Assembly (NCBI RefSeq): GCF_002234535.1
Contig: NZ_CP022521.1
Coordinates: 1,674,001-1,738,000 of the forward strand
Reading direction: 5' to 3'
DNA from: Actinoalloteichus hoggarensis
GTDB taxonomy: Bacteria; Actinomycetota; Actinomycetes; Mycobacteriales; Pseudonocardiaceae
Length of the DNA stretch: 64,000 bases
Positions 9,930 to 20,269 of this stretch are shown piece by piece. Made by a program: the position numbers and the translations under genes. The notes beneath the pieces were generated by a model. It worked only from the letters and a program-made list of their open reading frames with translations. It was not told where the DNA came from and did not search any database. Position 1 is the first letter of the stretch. Every line of letters begins with the position of its first letter.

Positions 9930-10738
9930 TGCCGGAAGGACACACCCTGCATCGTCTCGCCCGGCTGCATCAACGGCTCTTCGCAGGCGCACCCGTGCGG
10001 GTGAGCAGCCCCCAGGGTCGCTTCGCGGCCGAGGCCGCCCGCCTCGACGGAGTGATCCTCGGTGAGGCGCAGGCGCATGGGAAGCATCTGCTGCATCACT
10101 ACGAGAACGGCCTGACCGTGCACGTCCACCTCGGGCTGTACGGCACGTTCGTCGAGCAGCCGCTGCCGGTGGCCGAGCCGACAGGACAGGTCCGGATGCG
10201 GATGATCGGTGCGGACCACTTCAGCGACCTGCGTGGGCCCACGGCCTGTCGAATACTCCTCGCCCCCGAGGTCGCGGCGTTGCGGGCGAGACTGGGACCG
10301 GACCCGTTGCGGCCGGACGCCGATCCGGAAGCGGCCTGGTCTCGCGTCTCGCGCTCGCGTTCCTCGATCGCGGCTCTGTTGCTGGACCAGTCCGTTCTCG
10401 CGGGCGCGGGGAACGTCTACCGCGCCGAGGTGCTGTTCCGACACGGAGTGCCGCCGATGCTCGCCGGGTCGCGCCTGAGCAGGCAGGACTGGGATGCGAT
10501 CTGGGCGGATCTCGTGCTGCTCATGGAAGAGGGCGTCCGCACCGGGCGGATCGACACCGTGCGTCCAGAGCACGATCCCCACGTCATGGGAAGGGAGCCG
10601 AGACGGGATCGCCACGGCGGGGAGGTCTACGTCTATCGCCGGGCGGGGATGCCCTGCCTGATCTGCGGTGAGACCGTGCTGATGCGGGACCTGCAGGGCC
10701 GCAGGCTGTACTGGTGTCCACACTGTCAGGCAGGTTGA
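9929..10738 (+). CDS. nei: Fpg/Nei family DNA glycosylase/AP lyase
   Basis: 269-residue bifunctional glycosylase that removes oxidised bases and cleaves the abasic site. It starts with MPEGHTLHR, giving the catalytic N-terminal Pro2 and Glu3. The conserved Lys lies in AHGKHLLHHY near residue 53, the helix-two-turn-helix region has LDQSVLAGAGNVYRAE, and a C-terminal zinc finger is formed by CLICG and CPHCQ. These fit the Nei1 branch, encoded next to rpiB in mycobacteria. It overlaps the preceding gene by one base. Confidence 0.92.
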   Translation: MPEGHTLHRLARLHQRLFAGAPVRVSSPQGRFAAEAARLDGVILGEAQAHGKHLLHHYENGLTVHVHLGLYGTFVEQPLPVAEPTGQVRMRMIGADHFSDLRGPTACRILLAPEVAALRARLGPDPLRPDADPEAAWSRVSRSRSSIAALLLDQSVLAGAGNVYRAEVLFRHGVPPMLAGSRLSRQDWDAIWADLVLLMEEGVRTGRIDTVRPEHDPHVMGREPRRDRHGGEVYVYRRAGMPCLICGETVLMRDLQGRRLYWCPHCQAG

Positions 10739-11378
10739 CCGAGGCCGCGCCGCAGGCCTGCTCGACCCGCGGCGGCGACCACGGGTCTCGTCGGGCCGTC
10801 GGATGTCGTGGCAGCGGTCGCCTCGGACCGACGGCGGGTCCGGTCCGCCGTGTTCGGCTGTCGCTGCCTTCCGGCTCAGCCATGGTCGGCGTGCCGCCGT
10901 GGTCGTGTCCGTCGGCAGGGCGCCTGCCTTCCGGCTCGGGCTCGCGTCACGATCGGCGGGACCGGCGGAGTGGAATCGGAGACGGCCGCGAGCCGTGGTC
11001 CCGGCCTGCGGTGTGAGTCCCCGCCGCGAGAGTCCTCCGCGTGACGTGCCCCGAGAGTCCCGCCGCGAGTCGGGTGTCTCGCCCGCCGTGCGTTTCGGGT
11101 GGCGTAGAGCAGGCATCGGACGTGTGCCGAGGCCTCGATCGAAGTCGGGCGTGGAGGGGACCACACACCGACCCGGCGGGTGTCTGACGGCGGCACGTCG
11201 CGCGTCCTGCCCGGCGCGGCGCTCACCGCTCAAGCCGGGAGCGGTGCTCGACTCCGACCATGCGACGGCGAATGCCGTGTCACCCGGTGAGACCCAGGGT
11301 GACACGGCATCGTCGGTCATCGCGTCGTAGCTCGTTCGTCGTCGGCCGGCCTCGGGGCCCGCGGGCCGACGGCACGGA
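10739..11378. other. Intergenic stretch, no supported gene
   Basis: 640 nt between the convergent nei and the DUF1542-like gene. Open frames here are arginine/proline/serine-rich shadows without family sequence. The only clear structure is the 14-bp hairpin at 11272-11310. Short degenerate direct repeats (CTGCCTTCCGGCTC near 10865 and 10924) are visible. Confidence 0.6.
11272..11310. terminator. Perfect 14-bp inverted repeat
   Basis: ATGCCGTGTCACCC (11272-11285) pairs perfectly with GGGTGACACGGCAT (11297-11310) around an 11-nt loop. It lies about 70 nt past the stop of the minus-strand membrane gene and is a plausible terminator for it. There is no U-tract. Confidence 0.6.
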
Positions 11379-12137
11379 TCAGAAGTCGCCGAAGTCCATG
11401 TCGCCGCCGCCGAAGTCGTCCCCGCCACCGAAGTCGTCGCCACCGGCGTCGGCCTCGGCATCAGCCTCGGCCTGTTCCTGACCCGCCTCGAAACCGTCCT
11501 GATAGCCGTCGCCATAGACGTCGGTGGGCACCCCGGACATGCCGGAGAACATGGCACTGAACAGCAGCGCAGAACCGAGGCCCCAGGCGCCCGCCACCAA
11601 CGCGGGCTTCCACCACGGCTCGCTGTACCAGCCCTGCGGCACCGGCCTGCCCGCGACCTCGCCGCCGGGGTAGTAGTGGGAGGCGTGCTGGTTCGGCTCC
11701 GGGGAGGCGACCATCTGCCTGCCCTCGAACTCGACCTCGCGCTCCTCGGTGACCTTGCCTGCCCGCGTCTGACCGAAGAGGTCGGGCAGCTCGGGTCCGG
11801 GGTCGATGCCCATCGCGCTGCGCGCGGCCCGCACGTAGTACAGGCCTTCCATCGCCGTCTGCGTGACGAGGTTGCACTGCTCCGCGGTGTTGGCCTGCTC
11901 CATCTGCGAGCCTGCGGCCGTGTAGCGCTCGGAGGCATCGGCGAGGGCCTGCTTCGAGGCGTCGTTCGTGCCGGTGAGGTTGATCACCTGGCCGCCGAGG
12001 CGCTCGACCCAACGGCGGGCGTCGGCCTTCGCGTCGTCCAATTCCTGCTGGCGCTGCTTCGCGCGTCGTTGTGCGAACACCACCGCCCCACCGACGACCA
12101 CGATCGCAAGGACGATCAGAACGATTGCGGTGCCCAC
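11379..12137 (-). CDS. Conserved actinobacterial membrane protein (DUF1542-like annotation)
   Basis: 252 residues. An N-terminal helix (about 3-22) is followed by a charged, probably coiled segment with conserved RRWVERLGGQVINLTGTND and ASERYTAAGSQMEQA. A second hydrophobic stretch (about 180-200) precedes an acidic tail with DDFGGG repeats ending in DMDFGDF. Similar proteins in actinobacteria are annotated as DUF1542-containing but no function is known to me. The tail could bind metal or a partner (inference). It ends at the hairpin 11272-11310. Confidence 0.65.
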   Translation of the reverse strand: MGTAIVLIVLAIVVVGGAVVFAQRRAKQRQQELDDAKADARRWVERLGGQVINLTGTNDASKQALADASERYTAAGSQMEQANTAEQCNLVTQTAMEGLYYVRAARSAMGIDPGPELPDLFGQTRAGKVTEEREVEFEGRQMVASPEPNQHASHYYPGGEVAGRPVPQGWYSEPWWKPALVAGAWGLGSALLFSAMFSGMSGVPTDVYGDGYQDGFEAGQEQAEADAEADAGGDDFGGGDDFGGGDMDFGDF

Positions 12138-12373
12138 GGAATCCTCCTGTTCTCGGTGCGGCTGTGCCGCGAACCCGACGATTCAGACGTTACCGGTTGC
12201 CGGTGTCGTCCGAGTCAAGGCCCCGACCGAGTCGATCTAGCCGGAAAGCCGGTGCCGGGACGGGGATCGGGCCGTCAGCGGGCCGGCATCGACCACTGTG
12301 GACTCCATTGTGGAGACGACGGGGCGGCCCCGTCCGGAGACCCCTCCGGACGGGCGGTGCGCCGGAGCCGCCG

Positions 12374-13594
12374 TCAGAAGTCGACGGTGCAATAGGGCAC
12401 CGGATCGGTCAGGAACGCCCGGGACGCCTCGGCGACCGCGCCCGCGCGGTGTTCCGAGACGAGCCCGCTCGCGGCGAGCGTGCTCAGCCGAGCGGCTCCG
12501 AGGAAGACGGCGCCCAGATCGGCGATCCCGATCGTCAGGTCGGCCGGTTCCGAGGTGGCCGCCGCCGTGGCCGCCCCGGCCTCGTCGACGCGCAGCCGCA
12601 GGCGCCCGTCATTCCACGGGCAGCGCGGATCGAGTACTTCCAGCACGACGTCCAGCGGCGCGGAGTACCGGCGGGCGGCCAGCGCCCGGTCGACGTCCAC
12701 CAGCCGCACCCACAGGGCGTCCACGGGCCTGCTCGCCGCCTGGCGCCGATCGGCCAGCAGACTGAAGAGCGGGTCCGTCGTCGGACACTTCGGGTAGCGG
12801 ACTTCGCTGATCCAGTCGACGTCGAGCAGGTAACGCCACAGCGCGGCGTGGCCGACCGGGCTGGTCGAGAACAGTTCGAGGACGTGGAGCTGATACTCCG
12901 GCGCCGAGAAGGTGCCGCCGGGGTGCACGCGATAGACCGCGTAGCCCTCGGGATGCAGGGCGAAGTGCAGCCTGCTTCCGCCCCTGCTCCGCGTCGCCTG
13001 CGTGTCGGCCAGGGCGAAGTCCCAGTGGGACGCCGCACGCGACATCCATCCGGTGTGCCGCGCGCCCTGGTCGTACATCGCGGCGATCAGCGGCAGAGCC
13101 TGGGCTCGGGACGTCTCACGAACCCGGTCCTCTCCGAGATCCACCTCCGGGCGGAACGGGGCTTTGCCCGGCACCGTCACCCCGGCCCACTCGGTGGACA
13201 CGCCGTAGCCGAATCGACGGTAGATGCCGCCCTCCGAGGCCCCCAGGCATGCGATCGGCTCCGCGCCCGACTCGTGCAGGCCGTGGAGCTGCGCGGTCAT
13301 CAGTCTGCTCAGGATGCCGCGTCGGCGGTGGCCGAGCGCGGTCCCGACCCAGGTGACCGCGGCGACGGGGGCGGAGACGCCGCCGGGCAGCGTGAGCGAT
13401 CTGGTCAGCGCGGCGGCGCTGCCGAGGAGTTCCGTGCCCTCGAACACGCCGTGGACGCGGTCGATCTCCAGGAATCGCCGGTTGATCTCCCAGAGCTCCG
13501 GGTCCTCCAGCAGGAATGCTCCGGACAGCACCGCGGCCAGCTGTTCGAAGTCGTCGTCGGTCAGGGTGCGGGTGCTCAGGTCGTCTCGGGTCAT
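12374..13594 (-). CDS. Eis-like GNAT N-acetyltransferase
   Basis: 406 residues, the length of Eis-family enzymes, which have two GNAT lobes and a C-terminal SCP2-like lobe. The acetyl-CoA motif is at about 86-97 (TALGHRRRGILSRLM). The central CLGASEGGIYRRFGYG segment and the C-terminal carboxylate after CTVDF are typical. Eis proteins acetylate amines of aminoglycosides or protein lysines; the native substrate here is unknown. ATG at 13594. The gene is divergent from modA with 244 nt between. Confidence 0.85.
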   Translation of the reverse strand: MTRDDLSTRTLTDDDFEQLAAVLSGAFLLEDPELWEINRRFLEIDRVHGVFEGTELLGSAAALTRSLTLPGGVSAPVAAVTWVGTALGHRRRGILSRLMTAQLHGLHESGAEPIACLGASEGGIYRRFGYGVSTEWAGVTVPGKAPFRPEVDLGEDRVRETSRAQALPLIAAMYDQGARHTGWMSRAASHWDFALADTQATRSRGGSRLHFALHPEGYAVYRVHPGGTFSAPEYQLHVLELFSTSPVGHAALWRYLLDVDWISEVRYPKCPTTDPLFSLLADRRQAASRPVDALWVRLVDVDRALAARRYSAPLDVVLEVLDPRCPWNDGRLRLRVDEAGAATAAATSEPADLTIGIADLGAVFLGAARLSTLAASGLVSEHRAGAVAEASRAFLTDPVPYCTVDF

Positions 13595-13838
13595 GGGCCT
13601 GTCCTACTCGGTGCCGAGGGGCACGACCAACTGAATTCGCGTCGGAGGTGTGGTGGTCCGAGCGCCCGCGGCTCCTGCCGCTCCACGGCGGCGGCCTCAG
13701 CGGGTGCCGTCGCGGCCGACGACCGCCCCGGAGTGGACATCCTCTCCCGTATCGCCGAGGATGCGGTTCGGCGCGGCGCGCGGCTCCGCATCTCCGTCTT
13801 CACCGCGGTACGCGCCGACGATGTCGCGGAGGTGAGGC

Positions 13839-14651
13839 GTGATGACACGGGCACTGTTCGGGCTCGCCCTCGGGTTATGCGTACTGGGATCGGCGGGCTG
13901 CGGCGCCGTGCCCGGGTCCGTCGACGGCGCCGCCGCCGACCGGTCCTCGTCGGGGTCCCCCGCCGACGGCGTGCCCGCGAGGCAGCTGACCGTCTTCGCC
14001 GCCGCCTCGCTCACCGAGGGCTTCACCGAGCTGGCTCGTCGGTTCGAGGAGGCCAATCCCGGTGTGTCGGTCCGGTCGAGCTTCGCGGGCAGCGGCACCC
14101 TCGTGCAGCAGCTCGAGCACGGCGCCCCGGCCGACGTCCTGGCCACCGCCGACGTCGTGACCATGGACCGGGCCGTCGAGGCGGGGCTGACGGGGACGGA
14201 ACCGGTGGTCTTCGCGACGAACCGACTGCAGATCGCCGTGCCGCCGGACGACCCGGCGAACGTGACGCGCCTGGCCGATCTCGCGGCACCCGGGAACACC
14301 ATCGCGCTGTGCGCGGTCGAGGTGCCGTGCGGCGCCGCCGCCGAAGAGGCCTTCGACCGCGCCGGATTCGAACCCGCCCCCGACACCCGAGAACAGGACG
14401 TCAAGGCGGTGCTGACCAAGGTCGTCCTCGGCGAGGCCGACGCGGGCCTGGTATACCGCACCGACGTCCACTCGGCCGGGGAGACCGTGCGCGGCATCGA
14501 CTTCACCGAGGCCGACGAGGTCGTCAACGACTATCCGATCGCCGTCGTCGCGGACTCGCCGCAGGCACGGCTCGCTCGGGAGTTCCTGGACTTCGCGCGG
14601 TCCGAGACAGGTCATGAGGTGCTCGCCGACCTCGGCTTCGGCCCGCCGTGA
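13839..14651 (+). CDS. modA: Molybdate ABC transporter substrate-binding protein
   Basis: 270-residue secreted lipoprotein that captures molybdate outside the cell. The N-terminal helix ends in LGSAGC, a lipobox-like site with Cys21. The mature part begins LTVFAAASLTEGFTELARRFE, the ModA signature, and contains FAGSGTLVQQLEHGAPADV, which lines the oxyanion site. The GTG at 13839 (followed at once by ATG) has GGAGG 6 nt upstream. The stop overlaps the modB start, so modABC is one operon. No ModE-like regulator is adjacent. Confidence 0.92.
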   Translation: MMTRALFGLALGLCVLGSAGCGAVPGSVDGAAADRSSSGSPADGVPARQLTVFAAASLTEGFTELARRFEEANPGVSVRSSFAGSGTLVQQLEHGAPADVLATADVVTMDRAVEAGLTGTEPVVFATNRLQIAVPPDDPANVTRLADLAAPGNTIALCAVEVPCGAAAEEAFDRAGFEPAPDTREQDVKAVLTKVVLGEADAGLVYRTDVHSAGETVRGIDFTEADEVVNDYPIAVVADSPQARLAREFLDFARSETGHEVLADLGFGPP

Positions 14652-15472
14652 ACGGTGAGGCCAGGCGGGTCCGCCGCCGCTCCCGCGCCGTCCTCGGTGT
14701 CCCGCCGATGCTGATCCTGCCCGCCGGGCTCGCCGTGGCCTTCCTGATCGGGCCGCTGATCGGCCTGCTGATCGTGGCGCCGTGGGCCGAGCTGCCCGCG
14801 CGACTGGCGACTCCGGAGGTCTTCGCGGCCCTGCGGCTTTCGCTGTGGTGCGCGACCGCGGCGACCGTGCTGTGCCTCCTGCTGGGGGTCCCGCTGGCCT
14901 GGATACTGGCCAGAGCCGAGTTCCCCGGCCGTCGGGTGCTGCGTGCGCTGGTCACGCTGCCGCTGGTCCTGCCGCCCGTGGTCGGGGGCGTGGCGCTGCT
15001 GTTGTTCCTGGGTCGGCGGGGGCTCGTCGGCGAACACCTGCACACCTGGTTCGGCGTGTCGATCCCCTTCACCGTCCTCGCGGTCGTGCTCGCGGAGGCC
15101 TTCGTGGCGATGCCGTTCCTGGTGCTCTCGGTGGAGGGAGCCCTCCGAGGCGCCGACCGGCGGTTCGAGGAGGCGGCGGCCACCCTGGGGGCCTCCCGCC
15201 GACTCGTCTTCCGCCGGATCACCCTCCCCTCGGTCGCACCGGGGGTGCTCGCGGGGGCGGTGCTCTGCTGGGCACGTGCGCTCGGCGAGTTCGGCGCCAC
15301 CATCACCTTCGCGGGCAGCCTTCCCGGCGAGACCCAGACCATGCCCTCGGCCGTCTACGTGGCCCTCCAGACCAGCCCGGACGACGCCGTGGTCCTGAGC
15401 CTGCTGTTGCTGACCGTCTGCGTGCTGGTGCTGGTGTCGCTGCGTGAACGGTGGACGGGCGGCCTGCGATGA
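14648..15472 (+). CDS. modB: Molybdate ABC transporter permease
   Basis: 274-residue inner-membrane permease with about six helices. The cytoplasmic EAA loop reads FEEAAATLGASRRLVFRRITLP (around residues 176-198), the docking site for ModC. ALGEFGATITFAGSLPGETQT near residue 220 is the conserved ModB signature. GTG start overlapping the modA stop by 4 nt; ends in an ATGA overlap with modC. Confidence 0.93.
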   Translation: MNGEARRVRRRSRAVLGVPPMLILPAGLAVAFLIGPLIGLLIVAPWAELPARLATPEVFAALRLSLWCATAATVLCLLLGVPLAWILARAEFPGRRVLRALVTLPLVLPPVVGGVALLLFLGRRGLVGEHLHTWFGVSIPFTVLAVVLAEAFVAMPFLVLSVEGALRGADRRFEEAAATLGASRRLVFRRITLPSVAPGVLAGAVLCWARALGEFGATITFAGSLPGETQTMPSAVYVALQTSPDDAVVLSLLLLTVCVLVLVSLRERWTGGLR

Positions 15473-16521
15473 CTCTCGACGCGCGGCTGATCGTGCGCCG
15501 CGACACCGGATTCCGACTCGACTTGGAGCTCCGGATCCGACCGGGCGAGGTCGTGGCTCTGCTGGGCCCCAACGGAGCGGGCAAGACCACCGCGTTGCGG
15601 GCACTCGCGGGACTGCGACCGCTGGACGACGGGCGGATCGACCTGGCGGGCGAGGTGCTCGACGAACCGGGCAGGCCGGACCGCTTCGTCCCGCCGAACC
15701 GGCGGCGGCTCGGTGTCGTCTTCCAGGACCACCGCCTGTTCGGACATCTGAGCGCACTGGAGAACGTCGCCTTCGGCCCGAGGGCGCACGGCGTGCGCCG
15801 ACGAGTCGCGCGAGAGTCGGCGATGGAGTGGTTGGAGAGGCTGGGCATCGCCGAGCTGGCGGACCGACCGCCTGCCCGGCTGTCCGGCGGTCAGGCCCAG
15901 CGCGTGGCACTCGCCAGGGCGCTGGCCGTGCGTCCCGCCCTGCTGCTGCTGGACGAGCCGACCGCGGCGCTGGACGCAGGCTCCCGGCTCGCGGTCCGCG
16001 CCGAGCTGGCCAGGCAGCTCGCCGACTTCGACGGCTGCGCGGTACTGGTCACCCACGACGCGCTGGACGCGATGGCGTTGGCGACGAGGCTGGTGGTGCT
16101 GGAGTCTGGATCGGTGGTCCAGGACGGCACGCCCGCCGAGGTCGCCACACGCCCTCGGACCGACTACGTCGCGGCCTTGGTCGGGCTGAACCTGTGCCGG
16201 GGAGTCGTGCGCGGCGGGGCGGTCGAGATCGAGGGGTTCGGCGGCCTGACGCCACGCGAGGGGCCGACCGAGACCGGGCCTGTCCTCGTCGCCTTTCCCC
16301 CGACAGCGGTGACCCTGCATCCCACGGCCGTTCCCGACGGCAGACCGGTCACCGTCGCCGAGATCGGTGCGGGCGGCACCGGCGTCCGCGTTCGGCTGGC
16401 CGGACGGGCGGGGATCGCGGCGGACCTGCCCCCGGCGGCGCTGGCCGAACTCGACATCGCGGCGGGTGCGCGATTGTGGGCGACGGTGCGGGCGGAGGAA
16501 CTGCGATGCTATCCGCGCTGA
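15469..16521 (+). CDS. modC: Molybdate ABC transporter ATP-binding protein
   Basis: 350-residue ATPase. Walker A is GPNGAGKTT (about 33-41), Q-loop VVFQDHRLFGHLS, signature LSGGQAQR, Walker B LLLLDEPT, and switch His in VLVTHDALDA. The C-terminal ~100 residues form a TOBE/Mop-like domain, which in ModC binds molybdate and can inhibit transport when cytoplasmic molybdate is high. It starts in an ATGA overlap with modB. Intact motifs here contrast with the dead ATPase homologue at 54831-55547. Confidence 0.93.
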   Translation: MTLDARLIVRRDTGFRLDLELRIRPGEVVALLGPNGAGKTTALRALAGLRPLDDGRIDLAGEVLDEPGRPDRFVPPNRRRLGVVFQDHRLFGHLSALENVAFGPRAHGVRRRVARESAMEWLERLGIAELADRPPARLSGGQAQRVALARALAVRPALLLLDEPTAALDAGSRLAVRAELARQLADFDGCAVLVTHDALDAMALATRLVVLESGSVVQDGTPAEVATRPRTDYVAALVGLNLCRGVVRGGAVEIEGFGGLTPREGPTETGPVLVAFPPTAVTLHPTAVPDGRPVTVAEIGAGGTGVRVRLAGRAGIAADLPPAALAELDIAAGARLWATVRAEELRCYPR

Positions 16522-16767
16522 CGACGGGCCCCGCGGTTCGCCGACCGCGCAGAGCGAGGACGTGCCGCCTGTCTCGGCGGATGTCGCGCCCACGACACGA
16601 TCCGCCGGGTCGTCGACGCTGCCTCGGAGGCTCTCGGCGGCGGGGTCGGGCGGCGACGTGGGTCGCCGAAGGGCCGTGCGGTACGCGGGCCTGTTCGAGC
16701 CTCGCCGGTACGGTCGCCCGCCTCCACACCGGGTCGCCGCGTCAGGCCGGTCGGTGTGGCTTCGTGG

Positions 16768-17148
16768 TCACATCGTTCGGAAGGCGATGTTCACGGCGAC
16801 GATGGCCAGCCAGACGACCACCAGCGTCCCGGCTCCCACCGGCGCGAGAATGGTGATGGGGACGGCGAGAGCGAGCGACGTGATCGCCAGAGCCAGCGAC
16901 TGGCTGTCCTTGCGTCGGCGATCCGACCGTTCGATCACGGTCTTGTCGTTGCGGGCGGCCAGTTCCGCCGCGACCCGTTCCTCGACCCGCCGGTCGATCG
17001 ACTCCCCGGTGCGTTCGAGGAACGACGCGATGACCGCGTCCTCGGCGTCGGCGCCGAGGCTGCGGCGTGCGGCCAGGCTGCCCGCGAGGTCGTCCGCGGC
17101 AGGGGAGTGCGTCGGGGTGGTGCTGCCTGCGTGCTGTTCTGCGGACAT
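16768..17148 (-). CDS. Small membrane protein, unknown function
   Basis: 126 residues. The N-terminal two thirds is polar and charged (VEERVAAELAARNDKTVIERSDRRRKDS), and the C-terminus holds two closely spaced helices (about residues 87-103 and 105-122), so the N-terminal domain is probably cytoplasmic. No family is recognised. The start is uncertain: ATG at 17148 or a GTG at 17157; neither has a well-spaced ribosome-binding site. Confidence 0.55.
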   Translation of the reverse strand: MSAEQHAGSTTPTHSPAADDLAGSLAARRSLGADAEDAVIASFLERTGESIDRRVEERVAAELAARNDKTVIERSDRRRKDSQSLALAITSLALAVPITILAPVGAGTLVVVWLAIVAVNIAFRTM

Positions 17149-17190
17149 GACCTTCACTCTAGGCCGGACGGCGGTGCCGCCTGGAGGATT

Positions 17191-17619
17191 TCACGCATTC
17201 GGCCGCGTGGGGAGGAAGCGGAATCGCTGAGCGACGACCATCGTGTCGTCGTCGACCGTGAACTCTGGGTCGCCGAGATGGGCCCGCAGGTCCGCGCCCT
17301 GCCAGAACTCCTCGTGGTCGGTCCGCCAGTCGGCCACCGACGCGTGGCCTTCGCCCTCGTCGACCGCATGCGCCAGGTCCACGTCCGCCAGCCGGAGGCA
17401 CCGCACCTCGAGCAGTTCGATGACTCCGGCGGGTGCACCGGCCGAGTCGATGAGCAGTTCACGGTCTCCCGGCCGGGGCAACGGCTCGTCGGCGTGCTCG
17501 AACTCGACGAGCAGCGCCGTGGTGGTGGTCTTGCGTCCGTCCTGGATCGCCGCCACCAGACGGTCGCGCAGCGGGCCGGGAAAGGCGAACTCGGCGTGGG
17601 GAAGATCGACCTCGGACAT
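17191..17619 (-). CDS. ASCH-domain protein
   Basis: 142 residues, the usual length of stand-alone ASCH proteins, a PUA-like fold thought to bind RNA or modified nucleosides. Visible features are FAFPGPLRDRLVAAIQDGRKTTTTA near the N-terminus (the GxKT-type ASCH motif) and EGHASVADWRTDHEEFW later. The ATG at 17619 gives the family-like N-terminus; its ribosome-binding site is weak. Expected to be cytosolic. The precise substrate is unknown. Confidence 0.75.
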   Translation of the reverse strand: MSEVDLPHAEFAFPGPLRDRLVAAIQDGRKTTTTALLVEFEHADEPLPRPGDRELLIDSAGAPAGVIELLEVRCLRLADVDLAHAVDEGEGHASVADWRTDHEEFWQGADLRAHLGDPEFTVDDDTMVVAQRFRFLPTRPNA

Positions 17620-17869
17620 GGGGTAGGAGGATAAGCGACTGCCTCGGGATCGAGCGGCGTGGGCGTGGACCGTTCTCGCGGCTCGCTCCGCGGCGGATGC
17701 GTGGGCGGTGCCGCGCCCGCCGTCTCCTCGCCCTCGACGGAACCGGCCGAGGCGGCCTAGGAGGCGGAGAGCGCCTCGTGAACAGCGGGCGCCTCGGGGA
17801 CGGGGAGTGCTGAACAGGCGGAGCGATCGAGTCGCGTCGGCATCCGAAGTCCGATCGCCGGTAAGGCGG

Positions 17870-20269
17870 TCAGCTCGTCCTGGTCCACGACGGCCACGAC
17901 CAGTCACGCACCTCGGGCAGGTCCTCGCCGTGGGTCGTCACGTGCCTGCGATGCCGGAGCAGGGCGTCCTGGAACTCCTGGCGGGCGTAGGCGGCCGTCG
18001 GGCCGAGGCGGGGCACCCGGTCGATCACGTCGATCGCGAGATGGAAGCGGTCGATCCCGTTCAGCACGCGCATGTCGAAGGGCGTCGTGGTGGTGCCCTC
18101 CTCGTTGTAGCCGCGCACGTGGATGTTCTCGTGATTGGTCCGCCGGTACGTCAGTCGGTGGATGAGCCACGGGTACCCGTGGTACGCGAAGATCACCGGT
18201 CGGTCGGTGGTGAAAAGCGCGTCGAACTCGACGTCGGACAACCCGTGCGGATGCTGTCGCTCGTCCTGCAGCCGCATCAGGTCCACCACGTTGACCACGC
18301 GAAGCCGTAGCTCCGGCAGACTTCTCCGGAGCAGGCTCACCGCGGCGAGGACCTCCTTGGTCGGCACGTCTCCGGCGCAGCCGAGCACCGCGTCGACGTC
18401 GCCCTCCTGATCGTTGCTGGCCCAGTCCCAGATTCCGATCCCCCTGGTGCAGTGCGTCTCCGCCGCCTCGATGTCCAGGTACTGGTCCTCGGGCTGCTTG
18501 CCCGCCACGACGACGTTCACATAGTTCCTGCTGCGCAGGCAGTGATCGACCACCGACAGCAGGGTGTTGGCGTCCGGCGGCAGGTAGACCCGGACGATCT
18601 CGGCCTTCTTGTTCATGACGTGATCGATGAAGCCGGGGTCCTGGTGGGAGAAGCCGTTGTGGTCCTGCTGCCAGACGTGTGAGGTCAACAGGTAGTTGAG
18701 GGAGGCGACCGGCCTGCGCCACGGCAGCTCGCGGGAGACCTTCAGCCACTTGGCGTGCTGATTGAACATCGAGTCGACGATGTGCACGAAGGCCTCATAA
18801 CACGAGAAGAGACCGTGCCTCCCGGTGAGCAGATAGCCCTCCAACCAGCCCTGGCAGGTGTGCTCGGAGAGCATCTCCATCAGCCTGCCGTCCGGGACCA
18901 GCGCCGCGTCGTCGTCCGCGTCCGCCTCGGCCATCCAGGCGCGTCCGGTGGCCTCCAGCACCGCGCCGAGCCGATTCGAGTTGTTCTCGTCCGGCGAGAA
19001 CATCCGGAAGATCCCCTCGTTCCGATTCTCCCGCAGCACGTCCCGCAGAAATTCGCCGAGCACGCCGGTCGCGGACGCCTTGGCGCCGCCGGCGCGCTCC
19101 ACCCGCACCCCGTAGTCGCGGAAGTCGGGCAGCCGCAGGGCGCGCAGCAGCAGGCCCCCGTCGGCATGGGGGCTCGCGCTCATTCGCCGTGCGCCTCGGG
19201 GATGCAGCTCCCGGATGTCGGGAACCGGGGCGCCGTCGGGCTCGAAGAGCGTGGCCGGGTCGTAGCTCCGCAGCCAGGCCTCCAGCTGCCGGAGCTGCTC
19301 CGGGTCCTCCCTCGGCGCGGGCAGCGGAACCTGATGAGAGCGCCAGGAGCCCTCCACCGGCTTGCCGTGCAGTTCGGCGGGGCCGGTCCACCCCTTCGGC
19401 GTTCGCAACACGATCATCGGCCAACGGGGCCGCTCCGTCGCGCCTCGGCCGCGTGCGCGGACCTGGATGGCGGCGATGTCGTCGAGGCAGGCGTCGAGGG
19501 CCCGCGCGAAGCCATGGTGCATCGCCACGGGATCACGGCCGCTGACGAACCACGGTTCGTGTCCGTAGCCGCGCAGCAGTGACCGCAGCTCCTCCTCCGG
19601 GATGCGGGCGAGCACCGTGGGACTCGCGATCTTGAATCCGTTGAGGTGCAGGATCGGCAGCACCGCCCCGTCGCGAACGGGATCGAGGAACCTGGTCGAG
19701 TGCCACGCGGTCGCCAGCGGCCCGGTCTCGGCCTCGCCGTCGCCGATCACACACGCCACCGTCAGCTGCGGGTTGTCGAAGGCCGCGCCGTAGGCGTGAG
19801 CCAGCGAGTAGCCCAGTTCGCCGCCCTCGTTGATCGAACCGGGCGTCTCCGGCGCGGCGTGGCTGGGAATGCCGCCGGGGAACGAGAACTGGGTGAACAG
19901 TCTACGAAGTCCGGCCAGGTCTTGGCCGACATCCGGGTAGACCTCGCCGTAGGTGCCCTCCAGCCAGGAGGCCGCGACCATGCCGGGGCCGCCGTGGCCG
20001 GGGCCCGTCACGTACATCATCTCCAGTTTCCGCCGCATGATCGCTCGGTTCAGGTGGGCGTATACGAACGTCAGGCCGGGAGTGGTCCCCCAGTGGCCGA
20101 GCAGCCGGGGCTTGATGTGCTCGGGACGGAGCGGCTCCCGCAGCAACGGGTTGTCCATCAGGTAGATCTGTCCGGCCGAGAGGTAGTTGGCGGCCTGCCA
20201 CCAGCGGTGGAGACTCCGCAGCTCAGCGTCGGTGAGGGGTTCGCCGTGCGCATCGGTCCCGACCGTCAT
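17870..20269 (-). CDS. Phosphoketolase (Xfp family)
   Basis: 799-residue thiamine-diphosphate enzyme that cleaves xylulose 5-phosphate or fructose 6-phosphate with phosphate to give acetyl phosphate plus an aldose phosphate. The length and motifs fit the family: [16 protein letters not shown] near the N-terminus, [21 protein letters not shown] (the TPP/Mg site), NGFKIASPT, and the C-terminal [17 protein letters not shown]. The ATG at 20269 follows GGAGGG. Whether it prefers Xu5P or both sugars cannot be read from the sequence. It is divergent from the Tat mini-protein gene, and an inverted repeat at 20421-20441 lies upstream. Confidence 0.93.
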   Translation of the reverse strand: MTVGTDAHGEPLTDAELRSLHRWWQAANYLSAGQIYLMDNPLLREPLRPEHIKPRLLGHWGTTPGLTFVYAHLNRAIMRRKLEMMYVTGPGHGGPGMVAASWLEGTYGEVYPDVGQDLAGLRRLFTQFSFPGGIPSHAAPETPGSINEGGELGYSLAHAYGAAFDNPQLTVACVIGDGEAETGPLATAWHSTRFLDPVRDGAVLPILHLNGFKIASPTVLARIPEEELRSLLRGYGHEPWFVSGRDPVAMHHGFARALDACLDDIAAIQVRARGRGATERPRWPMIVLRTPKGWTGPAELHGKPVEGSWRSHQVPLPAPREDPEQLRQLEAWLRSYDPATLFEPDGAPVPDIRELHPRGARRMSASPHADGGLLLRALRLPDFRDYGVRVERAGGAKASATGVLGEFLRDVLRENRNEGIFRMFSPDENNSNRLGAVLEATGRAWMAEADADDDAALVPDGRLMEMLSEHTCQGWLEGYLLTGRHGLFSCYEAFVHIVDSMFNQHAKWLKVSRELPWRRPVASLNYLLTSHVWQQDHNGFSHQDPGFIDHVMNKKAEIVRVYLPPDANTLLSVVDHCLRSRNYVNVVVAGKQPEDQYLDIEAAETHCTRGIGIWDWASNDQEGDVDAVLGCAGDVPTKEVLAAVSLLRRSLPELRLRVVNVVDLMRLQDERQHPHGLSDVEFDALFTTDRPVIFAYHGYPWLIHRLTYRRTNHENIHVRGYNEEGTTTTPFDMRVLNGIDRFHLAIDVIDRVPRLGPTAAYARQEFQDALLRHRRHVTTHGEDLPEVRDWSWPSWTRTS

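Noticed and set aside
9650-11938. A 762-codon minus-strand frame bridging the nei region
   Set aside because: Overlaps nei antisense and the DUF1542-like gene out of frame; product is Arg/Pro-rich without family sequence.
12071-14617. An 848-codon open frame on the plus strand
   Set aside because: Covers the Eis-like gene antisense and modA out of frame. Low-complexity Arg/Gly-rich product with no recognisable domain.
15469-16521. modC as another degenerate ATPase
   Set aside because: All ATPase motifs are intact, so this is an ordinary molybdate importer ATPase.
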